64,000 nucleotides of DNA from Grifola frondosa (taxonomy: Eukaryota > Basidiomycota > Agaricomycetes > Polyporales > Grifolaceae): positions 248,001 to 312,000 of the forward strand of contig LUGG01000023.1 in assembly GCA_001683735.1 (NCBI GenBank). The letters run 5' to 3'. Of this stretch, positions 40,709 to 52,968 are shown piece after piece (the stretch's first letter is position 1; every line of letters begins with the position of its first letter). The notes under the pieces were generated by a model. It had not been told where the DNA came from. It searched no databases and saw only the letters and a list, made by a program, of their open reading frames with translations. The position numbers and the translations under genes are program-made.

Positions 40709-41649
40709 CTATGATACAGAATTACAACACAACAATTGAAGTACAATCGCATCTTGGGCGATATACAGCACTATTAGAATACAATCAATCAGATTACCAA
40801 TTGTCAGCAGTCGGACCACAGACCAAAAACATGCAGCAGGACTCAACACAAGACTATCGATGCATTTCAGGTTCTCCGGACCTCTTTGTTCACCTGTCTT
40901 AACCTCCACAAGCTCGATAATTTCCGCATCGCCTCCATTCCAGGGCACTGTGGTGAGCCCCAGAGCAAACATAGGTACTCTAGATTGGTTTGCACGTTGC
41001 ACCGGCATGGCGACGGCCACCGCTACTTGTACGGAAGGACGTATCGTTTCTGGAGAAGGCGTCACAAGCACAGCTTGCGGAGATCGCTTCCTAGGACGTT
41101 TAATGATATTGTGTAGGCCGACACGGAACGGACGTGAAGATGCATGTATGCTCGAAGAAGGAAGATCATTCCCAGTGATCTCCGGAACAACGACCGGGCT
41201 CAGCTTTCCTGAGAGCGGCTATCACAAGTAGTGGACATCACCACGACGACGACACATTAGGTAGATGCAATGTGTCGACTTCCGAGTAGACGTACCATCA
41301 TGTTAACCCACGATGTATCGCGTGCTTTCACCGCGTGCATGTCCCATAATTCCGGCCTTTTCCCAAAGTTTTTATGTCTCCGTTCTCCGCCTCCATTCGG
41401 TGTTAACCCGGGTAGGGGAGAATCGTCCCCAGTCCTCGTGTCCCTCCCTAGCCACCGCGCGGCCCTGGCCCGGCTTGCTATAACATACTTCCGCATTGCG
41501 AACATGACAATCATGCCTCCTGCAAACAAGCCGATCGCGAGAAATGCCAGAATGAGCGCAGAGCTGTTCGCAGATAGGAACGACCCAGAGTTGCCCGTTG
41601 GACTTGGACTAACTGAGACCGTTTGGGAGGGCTGCGTGGAAGACGACAT
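40709..41649 (-). CDS. Single-pass membrane protein with cytosolic KPxLWD-type motif, member 1
   Basis: Small protein of an unnamed agaricomycete family. Exons: 41649-41296 and from 41218 on; the stop at 40709 is tentative. The short Ser/Thr/Pro-rich N-terminus (MSSSTQPSQTVSVSPSPTG) is followed by one helix (ALILAFLAIGLFAGGMIVMF), basic residues, then GKRPELWDMHAVKA and DTSWVNMM. Exon 2 begins PLSGKLSPVVVPE and ends with VQVAVAVAMPVQR and ALGLTTVPW. The same blocks in the same order, with the intron at the same place after the W-x-x-x-M segment, occur at 47401-48597 and 55273-56031. Probably type III or type I surface protein; function unknown. Confidence 0.7.
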
Positions 41650-42245
41650 CGATGGTAGTGTACGCAGCTAGGTAGCCACGCATGTAAGATACGGCCTTCA
41701 GGTCAGGTATGTGTTTTACTGTGAGGAATTCAAGAGGACATCGGCTGCAAGTCCGAAGTGGCGGAGCGAGTAAAACCTGAAATTACGTTTTCGCCAGCAC
41801 TCTTCGGAGTTCATGATGGTTCAACGTTCAACATTCAACGGAATTCATTTAATTTACAAATGAATATTTTGACTTTTTTATTGCACGAAAGAAAAGCACG
41901 AAAGAGTATCTTGTGTGATGATTATTTCCGAATTATTTTTAGCCTACCATGCTCAAGTTAGTTGACTCATTTTGAATTGAAATCTCACTTCTACCCTCCA
42001 TCGCCATGCAACGCTTCTGCAACTGGGCGGATTGTGAAGGGGCATCAATGCTTTTATATTTTGAGATTTTTCCACACGAGAACCGTTCCGGACGTATACC
42101 CGAATCTGCATTGCAGCCAACCTCGGTCTGGCCAGCTTCCTATAGCATTCTTCGCGATTCTGCGATAAGCTGGGCTATTTCCGCCGTTGCCACTATTGAC
42201 TGGCATACTTGAACGTCTCCCATCATTGCACTGATCGCCCACGAG
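41650..42245. other. Divergent spacer between the single-helix gene and the sorting nexin
   Basis: About 600 bp, AT-rich from 41800 to 42000. It should hold both promoters. No clear TATA element or repeat seen. Confidence 0.4.
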
Positions 42246-44890
42246 ATGTCGGACGAGGTCAAATCTGCTGTCTCGCAACACCCACCTGACCTTATATCCA
42301 AGGGAAACATAGAGTTTGATTCTGGACTTAACACATCCGCTGCATGGACTGTATCATTAACGGATGGCAGCACGCGTACAAGCACCACTACATATCACGA
42401 CTCGCTCTCGGACGAAGAGCCGGACGAAAACTCTGACAGCATTTATGAAGAAGATGTAGAGTTCCAAAGCGAGCAGGGTCGCCCAGCGCGAGCACTTCAC
42501 AATTTTGAGGGTAAGCCTGAATTCCGGGAGCTGACTAGTGTGGAGGCAGGCGATGAGCTTGAGATCGTGCGGGAGGACGTGGGTGAGGGTTGGAGCCTCG
42601 CCAAGGTGGCGAGATGTCGGAGAGACCGCGATACTGGCCATGAGGGCGAGTTGGGGCTGCTCCCTCGCTCATATTACATCGTGAAGTATCATTCATTCTT
42701 ACCTCTGCCGGCGCATATTGAAGATCGTTCTTGTTACAATATTCCACAGTTCACGGCGGATTTCACGCGTTCTGAGGGCCTTGAAGTTCCTGCCACACAT
42801 TCTCGTTTACGGAGCAGAAGGGAGGCCTCCGGCGACTCGATCACTCCTCGTGGATCGCCTCGACGAAGTGCGGACCCTCTCCCCTAACCCCTCAGATAAC
42901 CGGGGACTGGTTACCGAGCTTTCGGAGGAGTTTGCTAGGAGGGAAGAGTCTCAACAGATTTTCCAGTTTTGTCACCAGCGGGGCAGAAGAATGGGTCCTG
43001 CGCGGCAGTACTGAAGATACTATTGCTCCATCAAACGCGACAAACGATGGCAATCAAAACGATACTGACGATGATAATAATCGGCAGAGCGTACTCGGTG
43101 CAATTGCAGAGGCAGAGCGCCATTTTGTCGAGGCGGGCCCAGTGTGGAAGCACAAGCTACCCTCGTTCCGTGTTTTGGTACATTCGCCGTCGAAGAGGAC
43201 GTCTACGCTCTCGGGGGCATACACTATGTACACTGTCACTTCAGTGTTTGAAGCTAGTTCCCACGACACAGAAGAAAGCGAAAGGCCCGCCTCGCCATTG
43301 CGCATAACTGTGCAAAGGCGGTTCTCGCACTTTGTGGCGCTGCATACTGCGCTCACGCGCTTCCTGCCTGGCATCGCGCTGCCTCCGCTTCCAGAGAAAC
43401 AGTACGCTGGTCGATTCAGCGATGACTTTGTGGAAGCAAGAAGAGGGGACCTAGAGCGATATATCAATCGCGTTGTGCGGCATCCTATAGCACGGTATGC
43501 AGAAGTGCTGACTTTCTTCCTGGGCTGTGAGAGCGATATGGTGAGTCCAGTAGGGGCATATCATAGTGAATGACACCTACATGGAAATTTTCACAGGAAT
43601 GGAAGAAGCAAATGCCGTACTATCTCTCTCTGCCGCCGAAAGGTTCATCCTTTTTCGCCAATGTCTATCATCCTGCGTTCAATCTCGATGCGGACGATGC
43701 AGAGGAGGCGGTCGATCGTTTCGTGACCCATACACGTGCTGTGGGGAAAGGCGTTCAAGGGCTCAGGAACATATTTGGCAAAGTACGCGAAGCCCGGATT
43801 GGTACGCCTCATTATCTTCGTTTTCCCCTTCTGCTGAACCACCTTTCTTGAAGAGATGTCAAAGGCGGAGCGACTACTGTCGTATTCATTGCTGTCTCTG
43901 ATTACCGCTAAGCCCCTCGCGTCTGCCCCAACGACTGGTATCGACGAGGAGGACGAGGAAGTCGCTGTCAAGGGTCATGTGAACGAGGATGGTGCATGGT
44001 GTTGGCGGGAAGGATGTGAAGGTTCGTTCACCGGTCTTTCTATATACATTCATATCTGAGTAGCCTGAAGAGTGTCTCAAGTTGACCAAGGCGATGCAAA
44101 AGACCTCCGAGACGCTGCAATCTGTAGCTGATCTATACGACGACCACGTAAGTTTGTTATCTCATCTCCGAGGTGGTCGCTTTCAATTACGTTTCCTCAG
44201 GCTAGACGAACCCAACTTGTAACCCATGAATCATTGAAGAACGTCGCGCACCCATCCACACTCTATGCGGTCAATCTCAAACCGGCTTATAGACAGAGCA
44301 CATTGCTCATACCGTTTACAGGCTGTTGTGGACACGCATAAGTCAACCCTTTCACGGTATCACGACTCCATACAAGAAGGACGAGTAAGTAAGACTGTAT
44401 GCATATCATTCTCATCATTTAATATAGCCGGATCTAGGAAGATGAAGAGATGGCCGCCCGCTGCGAGACAGTGCTAAATACTACGATGGCGGAAATGGAG
44501 ACTTATCATACACAGAAAGTAGAGGACTTCCAGGAGCTAACTAAGGAGCACTTGGATGGGGAGATAGCATTCTACGAGCAAGTGAGCCGAAACTGCGTTG
44601 TTGGCTGATGGTAGACTGACATACATCATCAGATTCTCAACAGACTGCGTACTGCGCGGAAGGCGTTTGATTCGCCACAATACGACATGCTGAGCATGTC
44701 ACCCCGACAGCCATCAATATACGAGCGGGAGCTTGAGCATCCGCGTCTCACGCCTGCGCACCTCAGCCAACCGTGTCCGCATGTCTTCGACTCGGCTCCT
44801 ATGCGACCCGTGAGCGTGGCTATACAAGAGGGGGTAGGAATGCTGCTTGGTTCACCTACAAGGGCGAGCGTCTTCGGCAAGTTTTGGTAG
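42246..44890 (+). CDS. Sorting nexin with SH3, PX and BAR-type domains (frame broken once)
   Basis: Endocytic or endosomal adaptor resembling the SNX9/18/33 layout, 736 residues. Exons: 42246-42680, 42750-43540, 43597-43801, 43854-44021, 44071-44147, 44201-44269, 44322-44384, 44438-44581 and 44633-44890; the sum is in frame if one base is added at the disruption. SH3 at about residues 80-145 (ARALHNFEGKPEFRELTSV, GDELEIVRED, GWSLAKVARC, LGLLPRSYYI). PX at about 300-420 (PLRITVQRRFSHFVALHTAL, FLPGIALPPLPEKQYAGRF, LERYINRVVRHP). The remaining exons give a helical C-terminus with heptad character (KAMQKTSETLQSVADLYDDH, ETYHTQKVEDFQELTKEH), as in BAR domains. One G is missing at about 42872-42873, between SPRRSA and GPSPLTPQITGDW. 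Confidence 0.88.
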
Positions 44891-45569
44891 AGACAGTGTG
44901 ACATATGTCACGACATACACGACTCCTGTTCTTTTCTAACTATGCAATGTGTGAGTATCTACTTATACCAATGATCCTGCATCGGTGCTTCATTATCTCC
45001 GCGAAGAAGAGTGAACATGCCGAATCTTTGTTCTCGGCATGCACTATTGGTCACAATTCTTGGACAGATACAAGGAGTAGGTGGGAACCTTATACAGCTA
45101 TCCGCAAGAATACTGGCCTTGCATTCGAGCGGCCACATGAATAGCGCTTTGCCTTCTTGTCTTTGGCAATATCGCCATGCTAGGCAATACTTCTGATGTC
45201 AGCGTTGACAGGTGTGCTCGGCTTTCCAAAATGAAGTAGGATGCTAACACATTGATGTTCTAGAGGTCCGTGAAATTCGCTTGCTTCAGAGACACTCGGT
45301 GGGGATAAACAAACAGTTGAACTGCCATTGTACCCTCAGACTGTCAGACACAGTTCATCCTTGACACGCAATATAATACAGCATACGACGAGAATGCGTA
45401 CTTAAATCGCGATGTTCAGACTACTCACGATAGCAGTGGCTAATATCTGGAGCCCTCACCACACCGATAACTCTGACAGAAATGTGCCAGATGTCTGTAC
45501 TCGTTGTGGAACAAGAAAAGTTCCAGATATACACTGAAGTGTACGTGCGCATCTTCACAACCTATTTTT
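44891..45569. other. Spacer between the sorting nexin and the second DUF6533 gene
   Basis: About 680 bp; the first exon of the DUF6533 gene may lie in its last 200 bp. Nothing else recognised. Confidence 0.35.
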
Positions 45570-47165
45570 CGCTCACCCTCACCTACGAATAGGGTAATAG
45601 GAAACTATTGTCACATCGCTGCTACTGGCGAGTCAAATAGGCATATCCCATGATATACAGCCACGCTGAACCACGGACCTGCGTCCAGCGGTACTTGTTT
45701 ATGACTACCTGCTCACATTCTCAGCAGAGGTACAGGCAGTCTGGAGCCGGAGATTTTCCTTTGCTAGCTTCTTATTCTACATCAATCGTTATTGCGCTTT
45801 GCTCAATCGGATCACGGTAGCCCTTGTGCTTATGCATTGGGACGGACAGACAGATAAGGTGAGTGCATGCATTCAACGTTGACTGCAACAAATAGCTGAG
45901 TTTTGCCTTGCAGAGGTACAGTGTCAAATGCGCTTTTTTCCGATGCAAGTACTGAAACTTTATAGTTGTGCAATCGTCATGTGGATAGATGTGATTCTGC
46001 TCGTCATAACCTTCCTAGTTATCGCAAGTGAGCCTGTTTCCTAGAGCTCGACGTGAATATGCTCACTGTGCCGTGTAGTATTCTCTTCTCTGCGCGTGTA
46101 TGCGCTGGCTGACCGCAACTGGAAATTCCCCTTCCTTATTCTGATTTTCGGTCTTGTGCTGCCTGTCGCCATTCTGGTAGTGCATTCGAAACCTTCCTTG
46201 CCCACACACCTCATCTGATCGGCCTCGCAGTACCAGCAGACGACTCTTACTGTGTTCGTACTACCACTCCTCTTATAGGCTGCGAATCTACGAGCTCGAA
46301 GTCTTTTACAACTTACCGATTGTGAGCACACCATCCAATTGCTCCCATGATGATCGCTGACGGTTAATTTCAGGCGTACGTATGCTTACTCATCCGTATT
46401 CAGCTTTGGGGTGTTCATACTTTGTGTACGTTTTCGTAGTTGCCACTGCCTCGCGCTCTGCGGCAATTGCGTCCGACTTGCTCGTGGTCATCGTGACTAT
46501 CTGGAAAACGAAGGGAGCCATATCGAGAGCAAACGTAGCTCCGCTCTCCATAGTAATTCTCAGAGATGGTTCGTTGACACCCTTAGTCTGACCCACACGC
46601 ACATTAGCTCATCAGTATGTCTTCCAGGAACTTTCTACTTCGTGTGAGTGTAAAGTCCGCTCAGCTGCATACATGCCTCTCATTTTACTGTAGAGTGCTC
46701 CTATTGTTCAATGTGGCCGATATTATCATGCTTCAGGTCGCCGTAAGTCTCTCCTCCCGACCTTCTCCGTGGGGCTGACTAGTTGTCTCCTTGCGCAGAT
46801 TAACGGCGCCGTAGCGGACCTTGTCACCGCGTTCGTACCACCGCCCTCTTTCAGTATACGGACGTTGATCTCTATCTCCATCTTCTAGCCTGAGCGTGAT
46901 CTTGATTTCGCGCTTCATCCTCAATTTGCGCACAGTTGATATGGCTTTGCCACCCTTCCCCACTGGCACGTCGCTCAGTTTTGCGAACAACGTTATTTTT
47001 TCGCTGGGAGGGCCCCTCGAGTACGAGGATGATGACAACTCATGGGAAGATGATCCTGGGGGAGGAGATGAGGGAGTGCCATTGGATCGAACACGCACGC
47101 TGTCCCCTGACGATCTGAAGGACGTGGTAATTCTGCGGCATCGTGAGGATAGCTTGGAAGCGTGA
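45570..47165 (+). CDS. DUF6533-type seven-helix membrane protein, copy 2 (start uncertain)
   Basis: Second member of the seven-transmembrane family, on the plus strand. Clear blocks: YDYLLTFSAEVQAVWSRRF and SFLFYINRYCALLNRI (45705-45830), CAIVMWIDVILLVITFLVIA (45968-46028), LFSSLRVYALADRNWKFPF and GLVLPVAIL (46080-46175), FVVATASRSAAIASDLLVV with IWKTKGAISRANV and IVILRD (46430-46566), GTFYFVVLLLFNVADIIMLQVA, and LSVILISRFILNLRTVDMALP to the stop at 47163-47165. The tail is acidic (YEDDDNSWEDD) and unlike copy 1. Several junctions, including the one before LSVILISRF, do not close in phase and may hide an intron or a one-base error. The start codon was not found. Confidence 0.65.
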
Positions 47166-47400
47166 AGGGAATTCTTGCAGTATAATATTAATGGCACCAC
47201 TTTTGTTCATGTGTCAGCCTTGTTCAGCAGCATTAGCTAGTCATACCGTAATACATCGTGTTCGTACAATACAACATATCCGAGTATCCTCGAGAGAAAA
47301 AATATAATACAACGCGAGATCCGGAGGCCTCACTGATCCGAAACCCAGGTATCAAACGTGAAACGCAGAGCACATAAACAAGCGCAATTAGATTCAGACC

Positions 47401-48597
47401 TCAGCTACTCCCGGCCTCCGGCTGTCCAGCAGCATTGCGCTCAACATGCCACGGTACCTTCACGAGACCGAGGCAGTATTCGCGGTGCGCGGGCATGGAC
47501 ACGGCTACAGCCACCTGCAGACGTCCTGGTTCCGCAGGCTGTGGCGGGGGTGTGGTGAAGACTGCACTTGGGCTGGTGCTGGGTTGGCGGCGGCGGGGGA
47601 GAAATGTCGGAAACCCGGTTCGCGCGGGAGTGGAGGGACGCGGTGAGGGAGCAGCAATCTCGGGGTCGCGCAACGGTGGAGAAGATTCAGATGGGAAGAA
47701 CGTGGCGGCGAGTGGCTGATGAAGAGTCAGCGCTGGTTGCAAGATGCGTACAGTCATGTAGAACATGAGCTCCAGGCAGTCTGAGATGGCTGTCTATGTT
47801 TGTGCCATGCACGGAGGCGACAAGGAGCACAAAGTTCGCGCTCGCTTAAGAACGGTCTTCGATCGGATGCTGTGTCCAACGCGCGATGCAGCAGACTCGG
47901 CGCACAAAGGGGGACATTTTGTGCACGTTTGCACTATGTTCAAGGCCTGCAGTGTGTCAAAGTAGGGAAATTACCACATCGCCTCGTATACGTATGCACA
48001 AGACCAATTCTTCTGCGGAATGGACAGATGGCTTGCATATTCTCTGGTGTGCGTCGTTATAGCAGAAACATGCAATGCACAGAGTACTCGATATGCTGCC
48101 ATGTGCAGACAACTCCGGAGGGAAAACATCTCAAGAACGTCGCACCACTCTTGCCTGCACTTCCCCGCATAAGGTGATCATAAAAACTACAGACGTACCA
48201 CAACTTTCTCCCACCGATTCTCCTTTCCATCATACTCAGGCCACGCTACTGGATTGGGATGAAGGTCACATAACAGGGGCTTCTCGCCGAACCTTTGCTC
48301 GCTCGCACGAAAGAAACCATCGGGGGTGCGGCGGGCGACAACGGGGTGCGGGCGTATGCGGCGCATGATAATGACGCCTGCGAATACACCCACGAGCAGG
48401 CCGACTGCGATGCAGACCAAGATCAAGGGCGGACCCCCAGCGGACTCAAATACGCCCAGGCTCGACTGAGTGGAGGTCGCTATAGAGCTGCTCGTCGAGG
48501 ACATGGTGAAAGCGATTGAGGATCGTGATTTGGTCGTGAGTGTCGGGAGGAGGAACGACTGGGTATGTGGGAGCGACAGAGCAGATTCCGCAGTCAC
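47401..48597 (-). CDS. Single-pass membrane protein with cytosolic KPxLWD-type motif, member 2
   Basis: Same family as 40709-41649. The N-terminal Ser/Thr-rich region leads to one helix (LILVCIAVGLLVGVFAGVII) and MRRIRPHPVVARRTPDGFF, then RFGEKPLLCDLHPN (Cys in place of Trp in the motif) and ENRWEKVV, where the intron begins. The C-terminal exon (from about 47720) reads PLAATFFPSESSPP, PRRRQPSTSPSAVF, LQVAVAVSMPAHR and EYCLGLVKVPW, stopping at 47401. The region between (47770-48190) is a long intron or holds a further small exon. It is convergent with the DUF6533 copy 2 gene 235 bp away. Confidence 0.68.
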
Positions 48598-50369
48598 GCC
48601 TGCATTGCCCCTCGACCAAACTAGGCGTTCTTACAAGGGCGTTGCTGGACGTGCGGTTGCGTCGCGCGACGGTAGGATCATCCTCGGTAAGCTCTACTCA
48701 CTGTTTAGCACAACGTTGGGGGACAAGCTGCGCAACAGCTTTACTACTTTCTTGAATTTGATGCGTCTTCGGAGAAATTATTTTACCCAATGTGCATTAC
48801 GTTTATGTATATTATATAATATCCGAATTTTATGTCCATCGATAAATGAGTACCGAACAAATCCTCACCCAGACTTGACGGTCTTCAAAGATTGAGATAT
48901 ATGAAGTCAAGTACTTCATGTGTTTCGCAGAAAAACTCCGGTGGTCACTATTATTTATCATAGTAGAAAGCAATTTATAGATAAGTGCGTTTACTTCTGA
49001 TAACCCCTGAGCGATACGCGTACACAAACCATAATAACGCGACTTTTGACTTGATATCTCTCTCCCGTGTATATGCGGTGTTTCTTCCTTTTTTTGCCCT
49101 CTCATCATCAGCAGGCAAGTCACTATAGCAAGACATTGAAAACAGTTGGTGTTCAGCTCCCACTGAGACACTTTTGCCAATTGACGTGAGGTACGACGAC
49201 TACCCAGTGCCGCAGAACGCAATGCTCGGTGCGTTGACCGTGCAGGAACGTCAATGACAACGCTCGCAGTCACTCGCTCATTTATGAGAGAAATGGCAAA
49301 CGCACCTTCCAATGGACTTCGAGTATGCTCAGATCGCGAGGATGGATAAGATCCAGCAGTGATTATCCCCACATAGTTTGATTCACCCTGGTCCGTCTGA
49401 ACGAAGTTGCATAAAGGCCCGCAGTCTATCGAAAGAGCTGCTATTAGCGCAGGTCAGTTTGCATGGGATTAGGAGCCAGAGTGGCTGGAGGTATCGCGAG
49501 TATACCACGGCATTCGTGGTCCCCGAGTCACATGCAAACGGAGGTAATGGCGAGCCACAAACTCGCACCTATACCTCTTCCTTCTCCCTCCTCCGAGTGG
49601 TTCCGTCTGGCGTCCCACCGGGATGACGTGCCACTTTTTTAGACCTCTATTCGTGGTGTAACCACAAAACACAGCGTCTGGGATGCTCTAGGAGTCATTC
49701 TGACTCACCCCGGTCCAAAATGTTCTTTCTCTTTGCCAGCCTTTATTAGCTCTCTCTGTGATAACGCTCTCGTTCTGGAACACCTCTCTCACAAATTTCC
49801 CTCGCTCGTGTTTCCCCCTTCTTCGCTTGATTGCTGGCCGCCGGCACAGGAGACATGAATGCCGTGAGAAACAAAGGTTGGTGTCATGGGATCCATCTGG
49901 CCATCCGTGGCCATAGGACATGCATCCGTGTTTTGGTGCTGTCTGTCGTTTATTCGCTGTTAGTCGCTATGCGACCGTTCTGGCTCGTTGGCAGGAGATG
50001 CCGGATCCCGCTCCCATTGGGACGGGTCCCCGAGGCTGCGTTCTTCTAAACAAAGTTGCCACCATCACACCAAGCTGATCAGTGTTCACGTCTGGGCTGA
50101 TGATTGCAACCCGAGGAGCGTCTCCTATAAAAGTGCTCCTATGAATGTGCTATAAAAGCAACTCCCTGTACTTCTCGCCGATACGCTGACGCTCTTCGCT
50201 CGTACCATTTTTCTCTGTTCTATCTTGGACCATTGCACCTACTCCACTCCTCCAGAAGTATATATTCCACCCCTGCTCAAGCTTTCCTTCTCCCTGCGAC
50301 TCTCCACCTCGCTGCTCCGTCTCGTACCATTACTAACTTCTATTTGCACGCCTTCTCCTATATTCAAAC
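48598..50369. other. 1.77-kb region upstream of the malic enzyme gene
   Basis: No gene recognised. A 180-codon minus-strand frame (48830-49372) has no family resemblance and lies in AT-rich DNA. The right end is a core promoter with two TATAAAAG elements (50126 and 50151) and a pyrimidine-rich leader up to the ATG at 50370. Confidence 0.45.
50126..50158 (+). promoter_or_regulatory. Twin TATA elements of the malic enzyme gene
   Basis: TATAAAAG occurs at 50126-50133 and again at 50151-50158, 25 bp apart, each inside similar surroundings (cctataaaagtgct and gctataaaagcaac). They lie 244 and 219 bp before the start codon. A C/T-rich leader follows, as in strongly expressed fungal genes. Confidence 0.6.
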
Positions 50370-52607
50370 ATGACCATAGTCCTCACGCCTGTCTGGTCGA
50401 ACGGCGTACAGAAGCTCAAGGTGACTTCCAAGCGTGAGTGATTCGCAGGCATGCGCATCTGTGTTCATCGTTACTGATCCTATTTGCTTATAGCTGCGGC
50501 TCCGCGGCCGGCACGTGGTCTGCTTCCGCCTGCGCACGACGACTCCGTGCATGCCATCCGGTGCATCAACCAGCTCCGGTCGAAGGAGCAGGGTATCGAG
50601 AAATACATCTACCTCTCACAGCTCAAGGATGCGGACCCAAACATGTTTTACAAATTGTGCTTGTCGAACATGGCTGTGAGTTCTGCTCCGCATTCGTCTA
50701 TCTTACGATGCGTCCTCACGCTGTTGAACGCCGTCGTAGGAAATCACACCCCTGATCTACACACCGACCGTGGGCGACGCGTGCCTGCAATTCTCCCACA
50801 TCTTCCGTAGGCCAGAGGGGCTCGTGAGTGTTGCAGCTCACCCGTGTTGCGCCTTGATTTTGACAAACGTGCGATATCGCATGTGTAGTATGTGTCGATC
50901 AAGGACAAGGGCAACATTGGGAAGGTGCTCCGAAATTGGCCCCGTATCGACGAGGCGAGGATTTCTGTCGTAACCGATGGTGAGTACGAGCAGTGTACCT
51001 CAGACAGTCACTCAACCTCGAGCAGGCTCGCGGATTCTGGGTCTCGGTGACCTCGGTGTGAACGGTATGCCGATCGCGATCGGCAAGCTCTCTCTTTATG
51101 TTGCGGGAGCAGGGTAAGCCATTACATCTACACACCTCGCTTCGCACATTGTATTAGAGCTATCTTCCCACGACCAGGATCCGGCCAGAGTCGACAGTGC
51201 CGATCTGCCTCGACCTCGGAACCGACAACGAGAAGTTCCTCGAAGACCCGCTCTACCTCGGGCTGCGGCAGCGGCGTGTGGCACTCTCCGAGATGTCGGA
51301 GTTCATGGACGAGTTCATGCGCGAGATGGCGGCGGTGTTCCCGAAACTGCTTGTGCAGTTCGAGGACTTCGCGACGGACAAGGCCTTTGCATACCTGGAA
51401 TCTTTCCGCCACCGGTACCCGCTGTTCAACGACGACATCCAGGGTACGGGCGCTGTTGTCCTGTCAGGCTTCTTGAATGCCGCGAAACTTGCGAGCGAGG
51501 CGAGCGGCCGCCCCCTTGCGGAGCACCGTATCCTGTTCTTGGGCGCTGGGTCTGCAGGCGTGGGTGTTGGCATGCAGCTGATGAGCTTCTTCAAGCTCCA
51601 GGGCCTCTCAACGGAAGAGGCTCGTGAGCGTATCTGGCTCGTTGACTCACAAGGTCTTATCTTCGATGATCGCGGCCCCATGGCGGAGCACAAGAAATGT
51701 AAGCATTTTGCGGTATTCCTGGATCATGGAGCTGACGGAGTCCGTATGCAGACTTCTCGCGCAAGGACTATAGCGGCCCGCCCATGAAGAACCTCACCGA
51801 CATCATCAACTACATTAAGCCCACCGCGCTGCTCGGTCTTTCTACCATCAAGGTGTGCTCACTTCTCACTCTCACTCATAAATCAGCTAAATGAACCAAA
51901 TTTCAGGGCGCGTTTAACCAGGAGGTCGTCGAGACCATGTCTGCGCTGAACCCGCGCCCTATCATCTTCCCTCTCTCGAACCCCGTGCGGCTCTCCGAGT
52001 GCGAGTTCCACGATGCCGTGGAATGGTCTCGCGGCAAAGTCATTTTTGCGTCCGGCTCGCCGTTCCCTGAGGAGCAGTTTGACGGGCGCACACTATACCC
52101 TGGCCAGGGTGAGTTGGAGTTCTTAGTCCCACCCTCCCCTTTCTCTTCTCCTCTCCCACGCTTACCTTTCTGACGTCTGCGCTTCCAGGCAACAACATGT
52201 ACATCTTCCCTGGTGAGTGCCGCTCAATGCACGCTCGCGGTTCTCACGGTAACTGACCCTTGCGACCGGCCTGCAGGACTGGGATTGGGCGCGATCCTCG
52301 CGCGCGCATCTGCTGTGACAGACTCGATGGTGGAGGCGTCCTCGCTCGGGCTCTCGAACGCGCTCACCGCTGACGAGCGCGCGGACGACCTCGTGTACCC
52401 GCGCATTGAGCGCATTAGGGAGATTAGCACCGACATCGCGTGCAGCGTCATTCGCGCGGCGCAAAAAGCGGTATGTCATATGTCCTTCATTGTTGGTATT
52501 GTGGTTCGCTGACCGCGCTGCAGGGCGTGGACCGCTCAACGGACTTGAGGGGTCTGTCGGATGCGGAACTCGCCGAGTTTGTACGCAGCAAAATGTGGGT
52601 CCCGTGA
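50370..52607 (+). CDS. Malic enzyme (NAD(P)-dependent)
   Basis: Oxidative decarboxylation of malate to pyruvate, supplying NAD(P)H. 544 residues from eleven exons: 50370-50433, 50494-50675, 50740-50823, 50889-50979, 51026-51113, 51178-51698, 51752-51852, 51907-52108, 52189-52212 (24 nt), 52277-52470 and 52524-52607; the sum is exactly in frame. Motifs: [15 protein letters not shown] (catalytic Tyr), [68 protein letters not shown] (metal and malate site), [14 protein letters not shown] (dinucleotide fold), [16 protein letters not shown] and [14 protein letters not shown]. There is no mitochondrial presequence ([13 protein letters not shown]), so a cytosolic enzyme is likely. The NAD or NADP preference cannot be told with certainty. 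Confidence 0.95.
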
Positions 52608-52968
52608 AGGGAGAGAAGCAGTAATAGAATGGCTCAGTTTCATTGATGTTTCTTGTCGTGTCGTCGTATGTCCTGAAGACTTCGTAGTTCCTGCTGTACT
52701 ATGCTATTCGTTTTCGTTTTCTTTACTCTTCGTGTACACCACATAGACCTGAAATTCTCGCTGTAACATAACATATGCATTCCATACGAGTGATACATTA
52801 CATATTACGAAGGGAAGAATTACAAAATGTTCTTCTCGAGGAGGTCGAAGCCGATTGCGTACATCACTCACGAACAATGTCAGAATACAAGCTGAAGAAG
52901 ATAGCAGTCCGAAAACGTCCCAGTGTGAGGTCTATGTAGAGATACTATAATGTACGGGGGATTCGCAG
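52608..52968. other. Convergent spacer after the malic enzyme
   Basis: 360 bp with both 3' untranslated regions. Nothing else recognised. Confidence 0.4.

Noticed and set aside
48830..49372. 180-codon minus-strand frame upstream of the malic enzyme
   Set aside because: AT-rich, no recognisable domain, no splice partners. I could not support it as a gene.
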